NCBI GenBank assembly: GCA_964498075.1
Contig: CAZCGA010000142.1
Span: 1 to 15,397 of the forward strand
Length of the DNA stretch: 15,397 nucleotides
From: CAZCGA01 sp964498075
Lineage (GTDB): Bacteria > Desulfobacterota > Binatia > HRBIN30
Direction of reading: 5' to 3'
Part shown: positions 1-7,808 of the stretch, piece after piece
Numbering within the stretch: the stretch's first letter is position 1
How the letters are laid out: each line of letters starts with the position of its first letter
The notes under the pieces: generated by a model
Told to the model about the DNA's origin: nothing
Databases searched by the model: none
Seen by the model: the letters and a program-made list of their open reading frames with translations, nothing else
Translations under genes and position numbers: made by a program

Positions 1-1580
1 AGCTGAACCTCATCGACACGCCCGGCCACGTCGACTTCACCTACGAAGTCTCCCGCAGCCTCGCGGCGTGCGAAGGGGCGCTACTCGTCGTCGACGCCGT
101 GCAAGGTGTGGAAGCGCAGACCGTCGCCAACGTCTACCTGGCGCTCGACAACGATCTGGCGATCCTGCCGGTGCTCAACAAGATCGATCTGCCGGGCGCC
201 GACCCCGACCGGGTGAAGAGCGAGATCGAGGAGATCATCGGGCTCGACACGGCGCACGCCGTGCTCGCCAGCGCCAAGGAAGGCATCGGCACGGAGGACG
301 TGCTCGAGGGCATCGTACAGCACTTCCCGCCGCCGCGCGGCGACGCAGCGGCGCCGCTGCGCGCCCTGATGTTCGACAGTTGGTTCGATCCGTACAACGG
401 TGTCGTCATCGTCGTGCGGGTCTTCGACGGCTGTGTGCGCAAAGGCAGCCGCATCCTTCTGGTCGCCGGCGGCAAGTCGTTCGAGGTGCTGCGCGTCGGC
501 GTGTTCAGCCCGCGGCTGCAGGAGTCCGACAGCCTCGGTCCAGGTGAGGTCGGCTTCATCATGGCCGGCATCAAGGACGTGCACGAGACCAAAATCGGCG
601 ACACGATCACCGACGCGGCGCACCCGACCGCGCACCCGTTGCCGGGCTTCAAGGCGGTGAAGCCCATGGTGTTCAGCGGCCTCTATCCGGCGGACACGGC
701 GCAGTACACGCCGTTGCGCGACGCCGTGGAGAAGCTGAAGCTCAACGATTCCTCGTTTACCTACGAACCCGAAAACTCGGTGGCGCTGGGGTTCGGCTTT
801 CGCTGCGGCTTCCTGGGGCTGCTGCACATGGAAATCATCCGCGAGCGGCTGGAGCGCGAGTTCGGGCTGAGCCTCATTACCACTGCGCCGACGGTGGCGT
901 ACCGCGTCACGACCGTGACTGGCGCCACGCTCACCGTCGATAGCCCGGCGAAGCTGCCGCCGGTGCAGGACGTCGCCACCATCGAAGAGCCGATCATCCT
1001 TGCCACTGTCCATCTGCCGGAGACCTACCTCGGCGGCGTGCTGAAGCTGTGCGAGGAGAAGCGGGGCCGCCAGCGTGAGCTGAAATACCTCGCCCGCGGG
1101 CGGATCATGCTCACCTACGAGCTGCCGCTCAACGAGATCGTGCTCGACTTTTACGACCGCCTCAAATCGGTCAGCAAGGGCTACGCCTCGCTCGACTACG
1201 ACTTCATCGAGATGCAGCCGGCCGATCTGGTCAAGCTCGACATCCTCATCAACGGTGATCCCGTCGACGCCCTGTCGCTGATCGTGCACCGCGACCGCGC
1301 CTACCCCCGCGGCCGCGAGCTGGCGGAGAAGATGAAGGAGCTCATCCCGCGGCAGATGTTCGAGGTGATCATCCAAGCGTCCATCGGCAGCAAGGTGATC
1401 GCCCGCGAGACCGTGAAGGCACTGCGGAAGAACGTGACCGCCAAGTGCTACGGCGGTGACATCACCCGCAAGCGCAAGCTGCTGGAGCGCCAGAAGGAGG
1501 GCAAGAAGCGCATGAAGCAGGTGGGGCGCGTCGAAATCCCGCAAGAGGCGTTTCTGGCGGTGCTGAAGGTGGAAGCGTAG
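1..1580 (+). CDS. lepA: Elongation factor 4 (LepA), 5' end outside window
   Basis: LepA is a translational GTPase that acts on the ribosome (back-translocation or initiation/assembly under stress). The reading frame is already open at base 3 and gives 525 residues; the family is about 600, so roughly 75 N-terminal residues, including the P-loop (G1), lie upstream of the window. The G3 motif DTPGHVDF is at 15-38 with its catalytic His, the G4 motif NKID at 177-188, and the G5 motif SAK at 270-278. Domain II, the EF-G-like domains and the LepA-specific C-terminal domain follow. The last part is rich in Lys and Arg (RKRKLLERQKEGKKRMKQVG) and ends IPQEAFLAVLKVEA, as in other LepA proteins. lepB follows 57 bp downstream, the common lepA-lepB arrangement. 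Identification is secure; only the start is missing. Confidence 0.97.
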   Translation, partial: LNLIDTPGHVDFTYEVSRSLAACEGALLVVDAVQGVEAQTVANVYLALDNDLAILPVLNKIDLPGADPDRVKSEIEEIIGLDTAHAVLASAKEGIGTEDVLEGIVQHFPPPRGDAAAPLRALMFDSWFDPYNGVVIVVRVFDGCVRKGSRILLVAGGKSFEVLRVGVFSPRLQESDSLGPGEVGFIMAGIKDVHETKIGDTITDAAHPTAHPLPGFKAVKPMVFSGLYPADTAQYTPLRDAVEKLKLNDSSFTYEPENSVALGFGFRCGFLGLLHMEIIRERLEREFGLSLITTAPTVAYRVTTVTGATLTVDSPAKLPPVQDVATIEEPIILATVHLPETYLGGVLKLCEEKRGRQRELKYLARGRIMLTYELPLNEIVLDFYDRLKSVSKGYASLDYDFIEMQPADLVKLDILINGDPVDALSLIVHRDRAYPRGRELAEKMKELIPRQMFEVIIQASIGSKVIARETVKALRKNVTAKCYGGDITRKRKLLERQKEGKKRMKQVGRVEIPQEAFLAVLKVEA

Positions 1581-1595
1581 CGCCGCGGGCGCGAA

Positions 1596-1606
1596 TGCTT
1601 TATAGT
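1596..1606 (+). promoter_or_regulatory. Possible -10 element upstream of lepB
   Basis: The short lepA-lepB gap contains an AT-rich island, TGCTTTATAGT, in otherwise very GC-rich sequence. TATAGT at 1601-1606 matches the sigma-70 -10 consensus at five of six bases. I see no convincing -35 box 16-18 bp upstream, because that position falls on the end of lepA. The lepB ATG is 31 bp downstream. It may be a secondary promoter for lepB within a lepA-lepB operon. The call rests on base composition and one hexamer only. Confidence 0.3.
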
Positions 1607-1637
1607 TGCTCAACGCCGCGCGCGTTGTCGGAGCTGC

Positions 1638-2318
1638 ATGTCGTCACAGTTGGAACCTTCAACCTCGGTCAGCGCTCGCCCTGAGCTGGAATCTGTGGCG
1701 GTCGACCACGCGCGTGCCAAGTCCGCCCTACGCGAGTACGCAGAGGCCTTCCTCATTGCGCTGGCCGTCGCCCTGTTCATCCGCAGCTTCGTCGTTCAGG
1801 CGTTCAAGATTCCCTCGGGATCGATGTTGCCCACCTTGCAGGTCGGCGATCACATCCTGGTCAACAAGTTCATCTACGGCGTGCGCATGCCGATCACCGA
1901 CATCCAGTTGATTCCGATCAGCACCCCGCGCCGCGGCGATATCGTCGTGTTCACGTACCCCGTCGATCCGACCAAGGACTTCATCAAGCGCGTCGTCGGG
2001 GTCGCCGGCGACGCGATCCAGATCCGCGACAAGCACGTGCTGATCAATGGGGAGAGCTGGGACGACCCGCACGCCTACTTCGCCGATGGCGCGAGCCGGG
2101 GACACGGCAGCAGCCCGCGCGACAGCTACGGCCCGGTGACCGTGCCCGACGGACACCTCTTCGTGATGGGCGACAACCGCGATCGCAGTTACGACAGCCG
2201 CTTCTGGGGCTTCGTCGATCTGAACGAGGTGAAGGGCAGGGCGTTTCTGATCTACTGGTCGTGGGACGGCACCGATCGCTGGGTACGCTGGGACCGCCTG
2301 GGCGACGTGATTGACTGA
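1638..2318 (+). CDS. lepB: Signal peptidase I (LepB)
   Basis: This membrane-bound serine protease (family S26) removes signal peptides from exported preproteins. It has 226 residues. One hydrophobic segment spans about residues 36-54 and anchors the N terminus, with the catalytic part on the periplasmic side. Box B reads PSGSMLPTL with nucleophile Ser62. Box D reads KRVVGVAGD with general base Lys117. Box E reads GDNRDRSYDSR at residues 178-188. The protein is short compared with E. coli LepB (324 residues, two membrane segments) and typical of the compact one-anchor form. The ATG is preceded by GGAG at 1630-1633, only 4 bp away, so the start is plausible rather than certain. The next gene, a secreted protein, begins 20 bp after the stop, so the two are probably co-transcribed. 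Confidence 0.95.
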   Translation: MSSQLEPSTSVSARPELESVAVDHARAKSALREYAEAFLIALAVALFIRSFVVQAFKIPSGSMLPTLQVGDHILVNKFIYGVRMPITDIQLIPISTPRRGDIVVFTYPVDPTKDFIKRVVGVAGDAIQIRDKHVLINGESWDDPHAYFADGASRGHGSSPRDSYGPVTVPDGHLFVMGDNRDRSYDSRFWGFVDLNEVKGRAFLIYWSWDGTDRWVRWDRLGDVID

Positions 2319-2338
2319 CGGTGGAGGAGAGTCGGGTA

Positions 2339-4807
2339 ATGAAGCGATGCGGAGTGGTGAGGTATCTAGTAACCATTGGCGGTGTGGTCATGCTGACCGG
2401 GGCGACGGCTGCGGCGCAGACGCACGTCTTTCGCACCGCGCGCACCTACCCCCTGAGCGGCTCGTTCGGCGATGCCCTGCGCATCCTGGTGCTAGCCGAC
2501 GTGGGTTCGCCGGGCAGCCCAGCGGGCCCGGCTGACGGTCTTCCCGACATCGTCACGGCGATCAATCAGCGCGCGCTCGTGCTGTTCGGCAATGCCGACG
2601 GTACCTTCACGAGCGGACCCGCCACGGCGCTCGGACGCATCCCCACGGCGCTCACGCTCGGCGACTTCGATGGCGATCACGTGCCCGACCTGCTCGTCTC
2701 TGACAACAGCAACACCGTCGTCTTCCTGCACGGCAACAACAACGGCACGTTTCAGGCGCCGAGTGAATCACCCACCCCTGCCGGACGGGGCCCGGTCGCG
2801 ATCACGCCGGCGTTCCTCGACCAGGACGAGAACCTGGACGCCGTGATCGTCGACGATGGCCAGCTGGCGCGTGGCGGCGTGACGATTCTTCTGGGAGACG
2901 GCCACGGAAGCTTCACCATCGGGACGTTTGTTGCCACCGGTTTTGCGGCGAGCGCCGTTGCGGTGGCTGACTTCGATGGCGACCAGAAGGCTGATCTGGC
3001 GGTGACCAACTCGGCGGACAATAGCGTCACCCTTCTGCGCGGCGAAGGCGACGGCAACTTCATCGTCTTCCCGAATGTCATCGTCGGTACCAATCCGGTT
3101 GCGATCGCGGCCGGCGACCTGAACCGGGACAACCGCCCCGATCTCGTGGTGGTCAACAGCGATTCGGACAATATCGCGGTGCTCGATGGTCTCCCCGACG
3201 GTACGTTCGCGCCACACACGCCGTCCGAGTTCTTTCCGTCCGGCGCGGACGGCAGTCTCCCGAACGGAGTGGTCATCACCGACGTCAATCAAGACGGCAA
3301 GCTCGACGCGTTGGTGTCGAACAATCGCAGCAGTGACGTCAGCGTCCTGCTGGGCGACGGCCGGGGCAACTTCGGGGCGCCGCGCTCCTTCGTGGCCGAC
3401 CGCGAGGTGCAAGCGATCGTCAGCGGCGACTTCGATCACGATGACATCCCGGATGCGCTGACCATCAATCAAGGGAGCCAGGCGCCCGATGTGGCCGTGC
3501 TGTTGGGACAGCACGATGGCACGCTGATCGGCGTCGAGAACGTGACCGTCGATCCCAACCTGCCGGTCGCCGGGGCGATCGGCGACGTGGACGATGATGG
3601 CCTGCCCGATCTCGTGGTCGCCGACGGTAGCCGCGACCTGCGCATCTACTCCTCCGATCCCGCCGCCGGGTTCCTGACGCCGCGGACCCTGCGCTCCGCC
3701 GGGAACGTGGTGGCGGCCGGCGTCGGCGACTTCAACGCCGACGGTCGCCTCGACATCGCGGCGGTGAACAACTCGACCAAGAACGTTTCGGTGTTTCTTG
3801 CGCCGACCCGAGGGGCCGGCGGCCCGGCGCAGAACTACACGATCGGCCAGGGTCTGTCTGCGGTGGCGGCCGGCGACTGGAACCGCGACGGACGGGCGGA
3901 CTTGGCGGTGACGCTGCAGGACACCGTCTGCCCACTGCCCACGGCCGGATGCGTGGCTGTGCTGCTGGCGCAGCCGGACGGCAGCTTCGGGGCGCCGCGC
4001 TTCTTCACCGTGGGCGAGAATCCAGTGGCGGTCGACTTCGGTGACTTCGACAACGACGGCAAGCCCGATCTGGTGGTGGCCAACACCGGGTCGACCTTCG
4101 CCTCCGTGCTGCACGGAAACGGCGACGGGACCTTTGCGGCCGGCAACAACATCCCGACGCCGGCGCCGAACCTCAGCCCGAAGGCGGTTGCGATCGCCGA
4201 CTTCGATCGTGACGGGTTCGACGACGTGGCGCTGGCGCTGACGCCCAACGGGGCCGTCGCTGTGGCGTTTGGCAACGGCCACGGCCAATTCTCGCTGCTG
4301 GCAACGATCGCCCGGTCGACCAGTGTATCGGGGCTGGTGGCGCGCGACCTCACCGGCGACCTGATTCCCGATCTGCTGGCCACCAATGACGTGGAGAACT
4401 CGGTGTCGGTGCTGCTGCGCCGGCCCGCCCCCGACACGCGCTCCTTCGATCGCGGAGACCCAGTCACTGTGGGGTACCGTCCCCTCAGCCTCGTGGCCGC
4501 CGACTGGAACGCGGATGGGCGCTATGACGGCGCCGCGGTGAATGGCTTTCTCATCGGCTCGGCGTCGGTCATGACGAACACCAACGGCGGTCCGGTCGTG
4601 CGTGGTGACGCCAACGGCGACGGCCGGGCGAGCGCGGCCGATGCCACGGCGGTGCTCCGTCGGCTCGTCGGCAACCTCGGCATCCGGGTGGAGGATCTCA
4701 AAGCGGTGGGCTCCCTCACTGGTTCCGGCGTCGATGCCAACGGTGATGGCGTGTTCAACCGGCAGGACATTCGGGCGGTTGCCCACCGTCTGTTCGCGGG
4801 GTCGTGA
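2339..4807 (+). CDS. Secreted FG-GAP/VCBS double beta-propeller protein with C-terminal dockerin-like module
   Basis: This is an 822-residue exported protein of unknown function. I chose ATG 2339 over the in-frame GTG 2321 because a GGAGG at 2323-2327 precedes it and because it places a signal peptide at the N terminus: MKRCG, a hydrophobic stretch, then ATAAA with likely cleavage near residue 26. The body holds 14 repeats with the calcium-loop pattern DxDxDGxxDLxV followed by LxGxGDGTF-like turns, enough for two seven-bladed propellers of the integrin alpha/FG-GAP type. Residues 755-822 carry two dockerin-like loops, DANGDGRASAAD and DANGDGVFNRQD, each followed by a helix. Such propellers usually bind proteins or glycans; no catalytic motif is visible. 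The stop codon overlaps the yqeY start. Secretion and fold are well supported, the role is not. Confidence 0.88.
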   Translation: MKRCGVVRYLVTIGGVVMLTGATAAAQTHVFRTARTYPLSGSFGDALRILVLADVGSPGSPAGPADGLPDIVTAINQRALVLFGNADGTFTSGPATALGRIPTALTLGDFDGDHVPDLLVSDNSNTVVFLHGNNNGTFQAPSESPTPAGRGPVAITPAFLDQDENLDAVIVDDGQLARGGVTILLGDGHGSFTIGTFVATGFAASAVAVADFDGDQKADLAVTNSADNSVTLLRGEGDGNFIVFPNVIVGTNPVAIAAGDLNRDNRPDLVVVNSDSDNIAVLDGLPDGTFAPHTPSEFFPSGADGSLPNGVVITDVNQDGKLDALVSNNRSSDVSVLLGDGRGNFGAPRSFVADREVQAIVSGDFDHDDIPDALTINQGSQAPDVAVLLGQHDGTLIGVENVTVDPNLPVAGAIGDVDDDGLPDLVVADGSRDLRIYSSDPAAGFLTPRTLRSAGNVVAAGVGDFNADGRLDIAAVNNSTKNVSVFLAPTRGAGGPAQNYTIGQGLSAVAAGDWNRDGRADLAVTLQDTVCPLPTAGCVAVLLAQPDGSFGAPRFFTVGENPVAVDFGDFDNDGKPDLVVANTGSTFASVLHGNGDGTFAAGNNIPTPAPNLSPKAVAIADFDRDGFDDVALALTPNGAVAVAFGNGHGQFSLLATIARSTSVSGLVARDLTGDLIPDLLATNDVENSVSVLLRRPAPDTRSFDRGDPVTVGYRPLSLVAADWNADGRYDGAAVNGFLIGSASVMTNTNGGPVVRGDANGDGRASAADATAVLRRLVGNLGIRVEDLKAVGSLTGSGVDANGDGVFNRQDIRAVAHRLFAGS
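2486..4590 (+). repeat. Fourteen FG-GAP/VCBS protein repeats
   Basis: The translated region can be divided into 14 units of about 45-60 residues. Each begins with a DxDxDGxPDLxV-type loop (examples: DFDGDHVPDLLV, DVNQDGKLDALV, DFDNDGKPDLVV, DWNADGRYDGAAV) and most continue with a strand and a GDGTF-like turn. The first unit is degenerate and carries an insertion (SPGSPAGPADGLPD). The eighth, ninth and thirteenth have lost the GDGTF turn. The repetition is at protein level only; the DNA copies have diverged, so this is an old expansion and not a recent tandem duplication. Confidence 0.85.
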
Positions 4808-5244
4808 TGATGGCGACGGAAGCCCAGCTGCAGAGCGAGCTGCACGCGGCCATGAAGGCGCGCGCCATGGAAAAGGTCTACATCCTGCGCGGGCTCATCG
4901 CCGCCATCAAGAATCTCAAGGTGGAGAAACTGGGCGCCGCGCTCTCCGAAGCGGACATCGCCCAGCTGGTGCGCAGGGAGATCAACAAGCGCAGCGAGGC
5001 GGCGGAGTTCGCCCGCCAGGCCAACCGGCCGGAGCTGGCGCAGCAGAACGACAGCGAGAAGGCGATCCTCGAAGCCTACCTGCCGCAGCAGCTGAGCGCC
5101 GACGCTCTGGAAGCGACGATCAGAGCGATCGCCGCCGAGCTGGGCACCACGCAGATCGGGCCGATCATGGCAAAGCTGCGCGAGCGCAACGCCGGCCAGT
5201 TCGACGGCAAGCTGGCCAGCGAGTTGATCCGCAAGCTGGCCTGA
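4807..5244 (+). CDS. yqeY: GatB/YqeY domain-containing protein
   Basis: This small helical protein shares the C-terminal tRNA-binding domain of the GatB amidotransferase subunit. Free-standing YqeY proteins are widespread and linked by homology to tRNA-dependent amidation, but their own role is not settled. The length, about 145 residues, is normal. Typical features are LRGLIAAIKNLKVEK near the N terminus, a central block with RREINKRSEAAEFARQANRP, then EKAILEAYLPQQLS and the C-terminal GPIMAKLRERNAGQFDGKLAS. The start is ambiguous: GTG 4804, ATG 4807 and ATG 4810 are all in frame. ATG 4807 shares its first base with the TGA of the propeller gene, so translation is probably coupled. The stop lies 3 bp from the stop of the convergent NUDIX gene. 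Confidence 0.9.
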   Translation: MMATEAQLQSELHAAMKARAMEKVYILRGLIAAIKNLKVEKLGAALSEADIAQLVRREINKRSEAAEFARQANRPELAQQNDSEKAILEAYLPQQLSADALEATIRAIAAELGTTQIGPIMAKLRERNAGQFDGKLASELIRKLA

Positions 5245-5247
5245 ATC

Positions 5248-5691
5248 CTACCGCGACGCGATCTCCACCCGCAGTCGATCCAGGAACTCGCGCTGCGCCG
5301 GAATCATCATCTCGGCAGCCTGCTCGAGCGGGTAGAAGCGGCAGACGTCGTTTTCCTGATCCGGCGCGTGACAACGGCCGCGCTCGTCAATCGCCGACTC
5401 GCTTGCCGGTTCGACCGTCGCCCAGAAGGCGTGCACGATCTTACCGGACTTCTGCCGCACGCTGCCGAGCGCGGCCTGTATCTGCACGCGCAGCCCGGCC
5501 TCTTCGTAGGTCTCCCGACGCGCCGCATCCTCCGGGACCTCGCCGGCCTCGACCAATCCCTTCGGAATTCCGAACAGCGGCCGGCGAAACGTCGCACCGC
5601 GCGGGTGCACCAGCAGCACCTCGGTGCCGTGCGCGCCCCGACGGGTCACCAGACAGCCGGCGGAGATCTGCGGCGCGGATACGTGCTTCAC
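5248..5691 (-). CDS. NUDIX hydrolase (predicted NTP pyrophosphohydrolase type)
   Basis: The 147-residue protein has a complete NUDIX box at residues 45-67: G45, E51, R59-E60, E63-E64, G66-L67. This binds Mg2+ and cleaves nucleoside diphosphates linked to another moiety. Flanking features, LLVHPRG and FGIPKG before the box and SVRQKSGKIVHAFWA, FYPLEQA and PAQREFLDRL after it, resemble the COG4119-type family of predicted NTP pyrophosphohydrolases (recognised by memory). The substrate is unknown. I place the start at GTG 5691, in the short gap after the methyltransferase stop. The same frame stays open further upstream, but that part is a shadow of the methyltransferase gene. It is the last gene of the probable GH1-methyltransferase-NUDIX operon. 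A cytoplasmic location is expected, since no signal peptide is visible. Confidence 0.88.
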   Translation of the reverse strand: MKHVSAPQISAGCLVTRRGAHGTEVLLVHPRGATFRRPLFGIPKGLVEAGEVPEDAARRETYEEAGLRVQIQAALGSVRQKSGKIVHAFWATVEPASESAIDERGRCHAPDQENDVCRFYPLEQAAEMMIPAQREFLDRLRVEIASR

Positions 5692-5701
5692 CGGAGAGGC
5701 T

Positions 5702-6469
5702 TCACGGCTTCTCCGCCACGATGCCGAAGACTCGATGCGGAACGTGCAACGGCTCCGGGTAGCGGGCGGCGAGCAGCTCAGCGAGGTCGGCGTCGAACTC
5801 CGCGACCTTCTCAGGCGGCATCGAGAACACGCCGTTGCAAGCGCGCACGCGGCCGCGCCACGACTCGCGCGTGAACGTCTCCTCGACGTCGAACTCGAAC
5901 GTATCGATGTGCAAGAAGCCCTGCCCGCTGAGATCGCGCGCGAACCACGATACGCGGCCGTCACTGCCGGCGAGCGGCCAGCCCGGGTTATGCCGCAGAA
6001 CCAAATCCTCGGTCGCCCCACCCAGCGTTCCGGGATCGGAGAGGTAGGTGAAGTAGGCGATCAACGCGCGGCCACCGGCGCGTAGGACGCGCATCGCTTC
6101 GGCAGCGGCGCGGTCTCGATCGAACCAATGCCAGCATTGGCCGGCACAGAGGGCGTCGAAGCGACCGTTGCGCATCCCGGTCGCCTCGGCCCAGGCTCGT
6201 ACGTAGAGCACCGAATGTCCCGCGGCGCGATCGAGCCCGGCCGCTTGTTGCAGCATCTCCGGCGACGGGTCGACCCCGACGGCACGGCAGCCACGCTGCG
6301 CAAAGCCGCGGGCGAGAGTGCCGGTGCCGCACCCGACATCCAGCACCCACTGTCCGGTTGTGCCGATGTCGTAGCGCCGCACGTGCTCGAAGAACACATC
6401 GGGGAACCCGGGCCGGTGGCGCGCGTAGTCGTCGGCCACGGCGCCGAAGTCGATGAGCGGACGGGTCAC
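5702..6469 (-). CDS. Class I SAM-dependent methyltransferase
   Basis: This 255-residue Rossmann-fold methyltransferase transfers a methyl group from S-adenosylmethionine to an unknown acceptor. Motif I reads VLDVGCGTGTLARGF at residues 42-56. The acidic residue at the end of strand 2 is Asp67 in VGVDPSPEML. The post-II segment FDALCAGQCWHWFD at 104-117 is characteristic of the Methyltransf_11 / UbiE-YafE-like group (AQ-x-WHWFD). The start is GTG 6469, whose GTGA overlaps the GH1 stop by 4 bp, so the gene is translationally coupled to GH1. The frame stays open upstream, but that stretch is antisense shadow inside GH1. The neighbours do not define the substrate: a glycosidase and a NUDIX enzyme would fit small-molecule metabolism but prove nothing. 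Confidence 0.87.
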   Translation of the reverse strand: MTRPLIDFGAVADDYARHRPGFPDVFFEHVRRYDIGTTGQWVLDVGCGTGTLARGFAQRGCRAVGVDPSPEMLQQAAGLDRAAGHSVLYVRAWAEATGMRNGRFDALCAGQCWHWFDRDRAAAEAMRVLRAGGRALIAYFTYLSDPGTLGGATEDLVLRHNPGWPLAGSDGRVSWFARDLSGQGFLHIDTFEFDVEETFTRESWRGRVRACNGVFSMPPEKVAEFDADLAELLAARYPEPLHVPHRVFGIVAEKP

Positions 6470-7808
6470 GAAATCCCGTTCTTGCGTGCTGCCTCGCTGA
6501 AGTAGCGGCCGCTGCCCTTCACGATCCGGCGTTGCGTCGTGAAGTCGACGTACACGATCCCGAAGCGTCGTGCGTAGCCGAAGGTCCACTCGAAGTTGTC
6601 GATCAGCGACCAACAGAAATACCCGCGCAGCTTGACGCCATCGGCGATGGCGCGGTGGCAGGCCGCCAAATGCGTGCGCAGGTAGTCGGTGCGCTGCGGA
6701 TCGTCGACCGCACCGTCGACCACGATGTCGTCGAACGACGCGCCGTTCTCGGTGATGTAGATGTCCGGCGCGCCGTAGTCGCGTGTGATGCGGGTCAGCG
6801 CGTCGTACAGGTGATCCGGATAGATCTCCCACCCCATCGTCGTGTGCGGCGTGCCCGGCTGCGGGATCGGCGTTGCTCCCAACAACATCGAGTCGGGATC
6901 ATCCTTCACGACCGAGCGCGTGTAGCTGTTGTGCCCCAGGAAATCGATCGGCGGCGAGACCACCTGAAGATCGCCCGTTTCGATCTTCGGGGCCAGGGGT
7001 CCCAGCCGTTCGAGGATGTCGGCCGGATACGTCCCACGCAACGGCGGGTCCCAATACCAGCGATTCACGAAGCCGTCGTAGCGCTGCGCGGCCAGACGAT
7101 CCGCCTCAGTATCGGTCGCGGGGTACACCGGCAGCGATACNNNNNNNNNNTACCTCCGTGATGCCGACCCGCACGTGCGGCACCGTCGCGCGCAACGCTC
7201 GTACGGCGTGGCCGTGGGCCAGGTTCAAGTGGTGTGAGACCTGAAAGGCCAGTGCCGGATCTTGCTTCCCCGGGGCGTGGACCCCGAAGACGTAACCGGC
7301 CGTCGTCGTCGCCAGCGGCTCGTTCAGCGTGATCCAATCCTTCACCCGATCGCTGAGAGTACGCCCCATCAGAGCGGCGTACTCTCCGAACGCCTCCGCG
7401 GTGGCGCGCGCGCCCCAGCCGCCGCGATCTTCGAGCGCCTGCCGCAGGTCCCAGTGGTAGAGCGATGAACGGGCGGATCTTGTGCTCGAGGAGCGCATCG
7501 ACCAGCCGGCTGTAGAAGTCGAGGCCCTTCGGGTTCGGCGCGCCCGTCCCGGCGGGCAAGACGCGCGGCCATGAGATCGACAGGCGGTAGGCGTTCAAAC
7601 CCAGCTCCGCCATGATCGCGACGTCCTCGCGATAGCGATGGTAGTGGTCGGCGGCGACGTCGCCGGTCTCGTCGCGTTCGACCTTGCCCGGCGTGTGGCT
7701 GAACGTGTCCCAGATCGACAGCCCCTTACCGTCGGCGTCGTGCGCCCCTTCGATCTGGTACGCCGCCGTTGCGGTGCCCCACAGGAATCCGTCGGGAAAC
7801 TTGCGCAT
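6466..7808 (-). CDS. GH1 beta-glucosidase, interrupted by a frameshift and an N gap
   Basis: A glycoside hydrolase family 1 enzyme, probably cytoplasmic, cleaving beta-glucosides or related beta-glycosides with retention. The start ATG 7808 (MRKFPDGFLWGTATAAYQIEG) has a strong GAGGAGG site 8 bp away at 7817-7823. The acid/base motif TLNEP is at 7316-7330, the nucleophile motif ITENG at 6742-6756, and WSLIDNFEW is near the C terminus. The sequence changes frame twice. Near 7461-7464 two bases appear to be missing between PFI and LYHWDL. At 7141-7150 there are ten Ns. Restoring two bases, and joining the gap flanks on their shared TAC, gives a continuous 443-residue protein of normal GH1 length. 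I therefore read it as an intact gene in a poorly assembled stretch; a genuine pseudogene is the alternative. It heads the operon with the methyltransferase and NUDIX genes. Confidence 0.88.
7141..7150. other. Assembly gap (10 N)
   Basis: Ten undetermined bases lie inside the GH1 gene. Ten is a round scaffolder-style number and need not be the true length. The bases on both sides are the same (TAC before and TAC after on the plus strand). Collapsing the gap on this overlap reads GITEVSLPVYPATD in the GH1 protein, which has the same spacing as the GITLNLTPVYPA-type segment usual in the family. The gap therefore probably hides no sequence at all. Confidence 0.9.

Noticed and set aside
81..1613. 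Long open frame (510 codons) on the minus strand opposite lepA
   Set aside because: Composition is dominated by Arg, His, Val and Asp, with no recognisable domain, and it mirrors the strongly conserved lepA codons. Such antisense frames are common in GC-rich coding DNA.
2486..4590. Possible DNA tandem repeat or CRISPR-like array
   Set aside because: The periodicity is in the protein motif only. Nucleotide copies differ and are not separated by unique spacers of constant length.
2768..4786. 672-codon minus-strand open frame opposite the FG-GAP gene
   Set aside because: It mirrors the repeat structure of the sense gene (recurring VGDxx and ATVGDHEIG-like pieces are reverse images of the calcium loops). 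The sense frame has a signal peptide, repeats and a terminal module.
5702..6832. Longer methyltransferase start inside GH1
   Set aside because: The extra N-terminal 121 residues are antisense-type shadow over the conserved GH1 C terminus. The GTG at 6469 overlapping the GH1 stop gives a methyltransferase of normal size.
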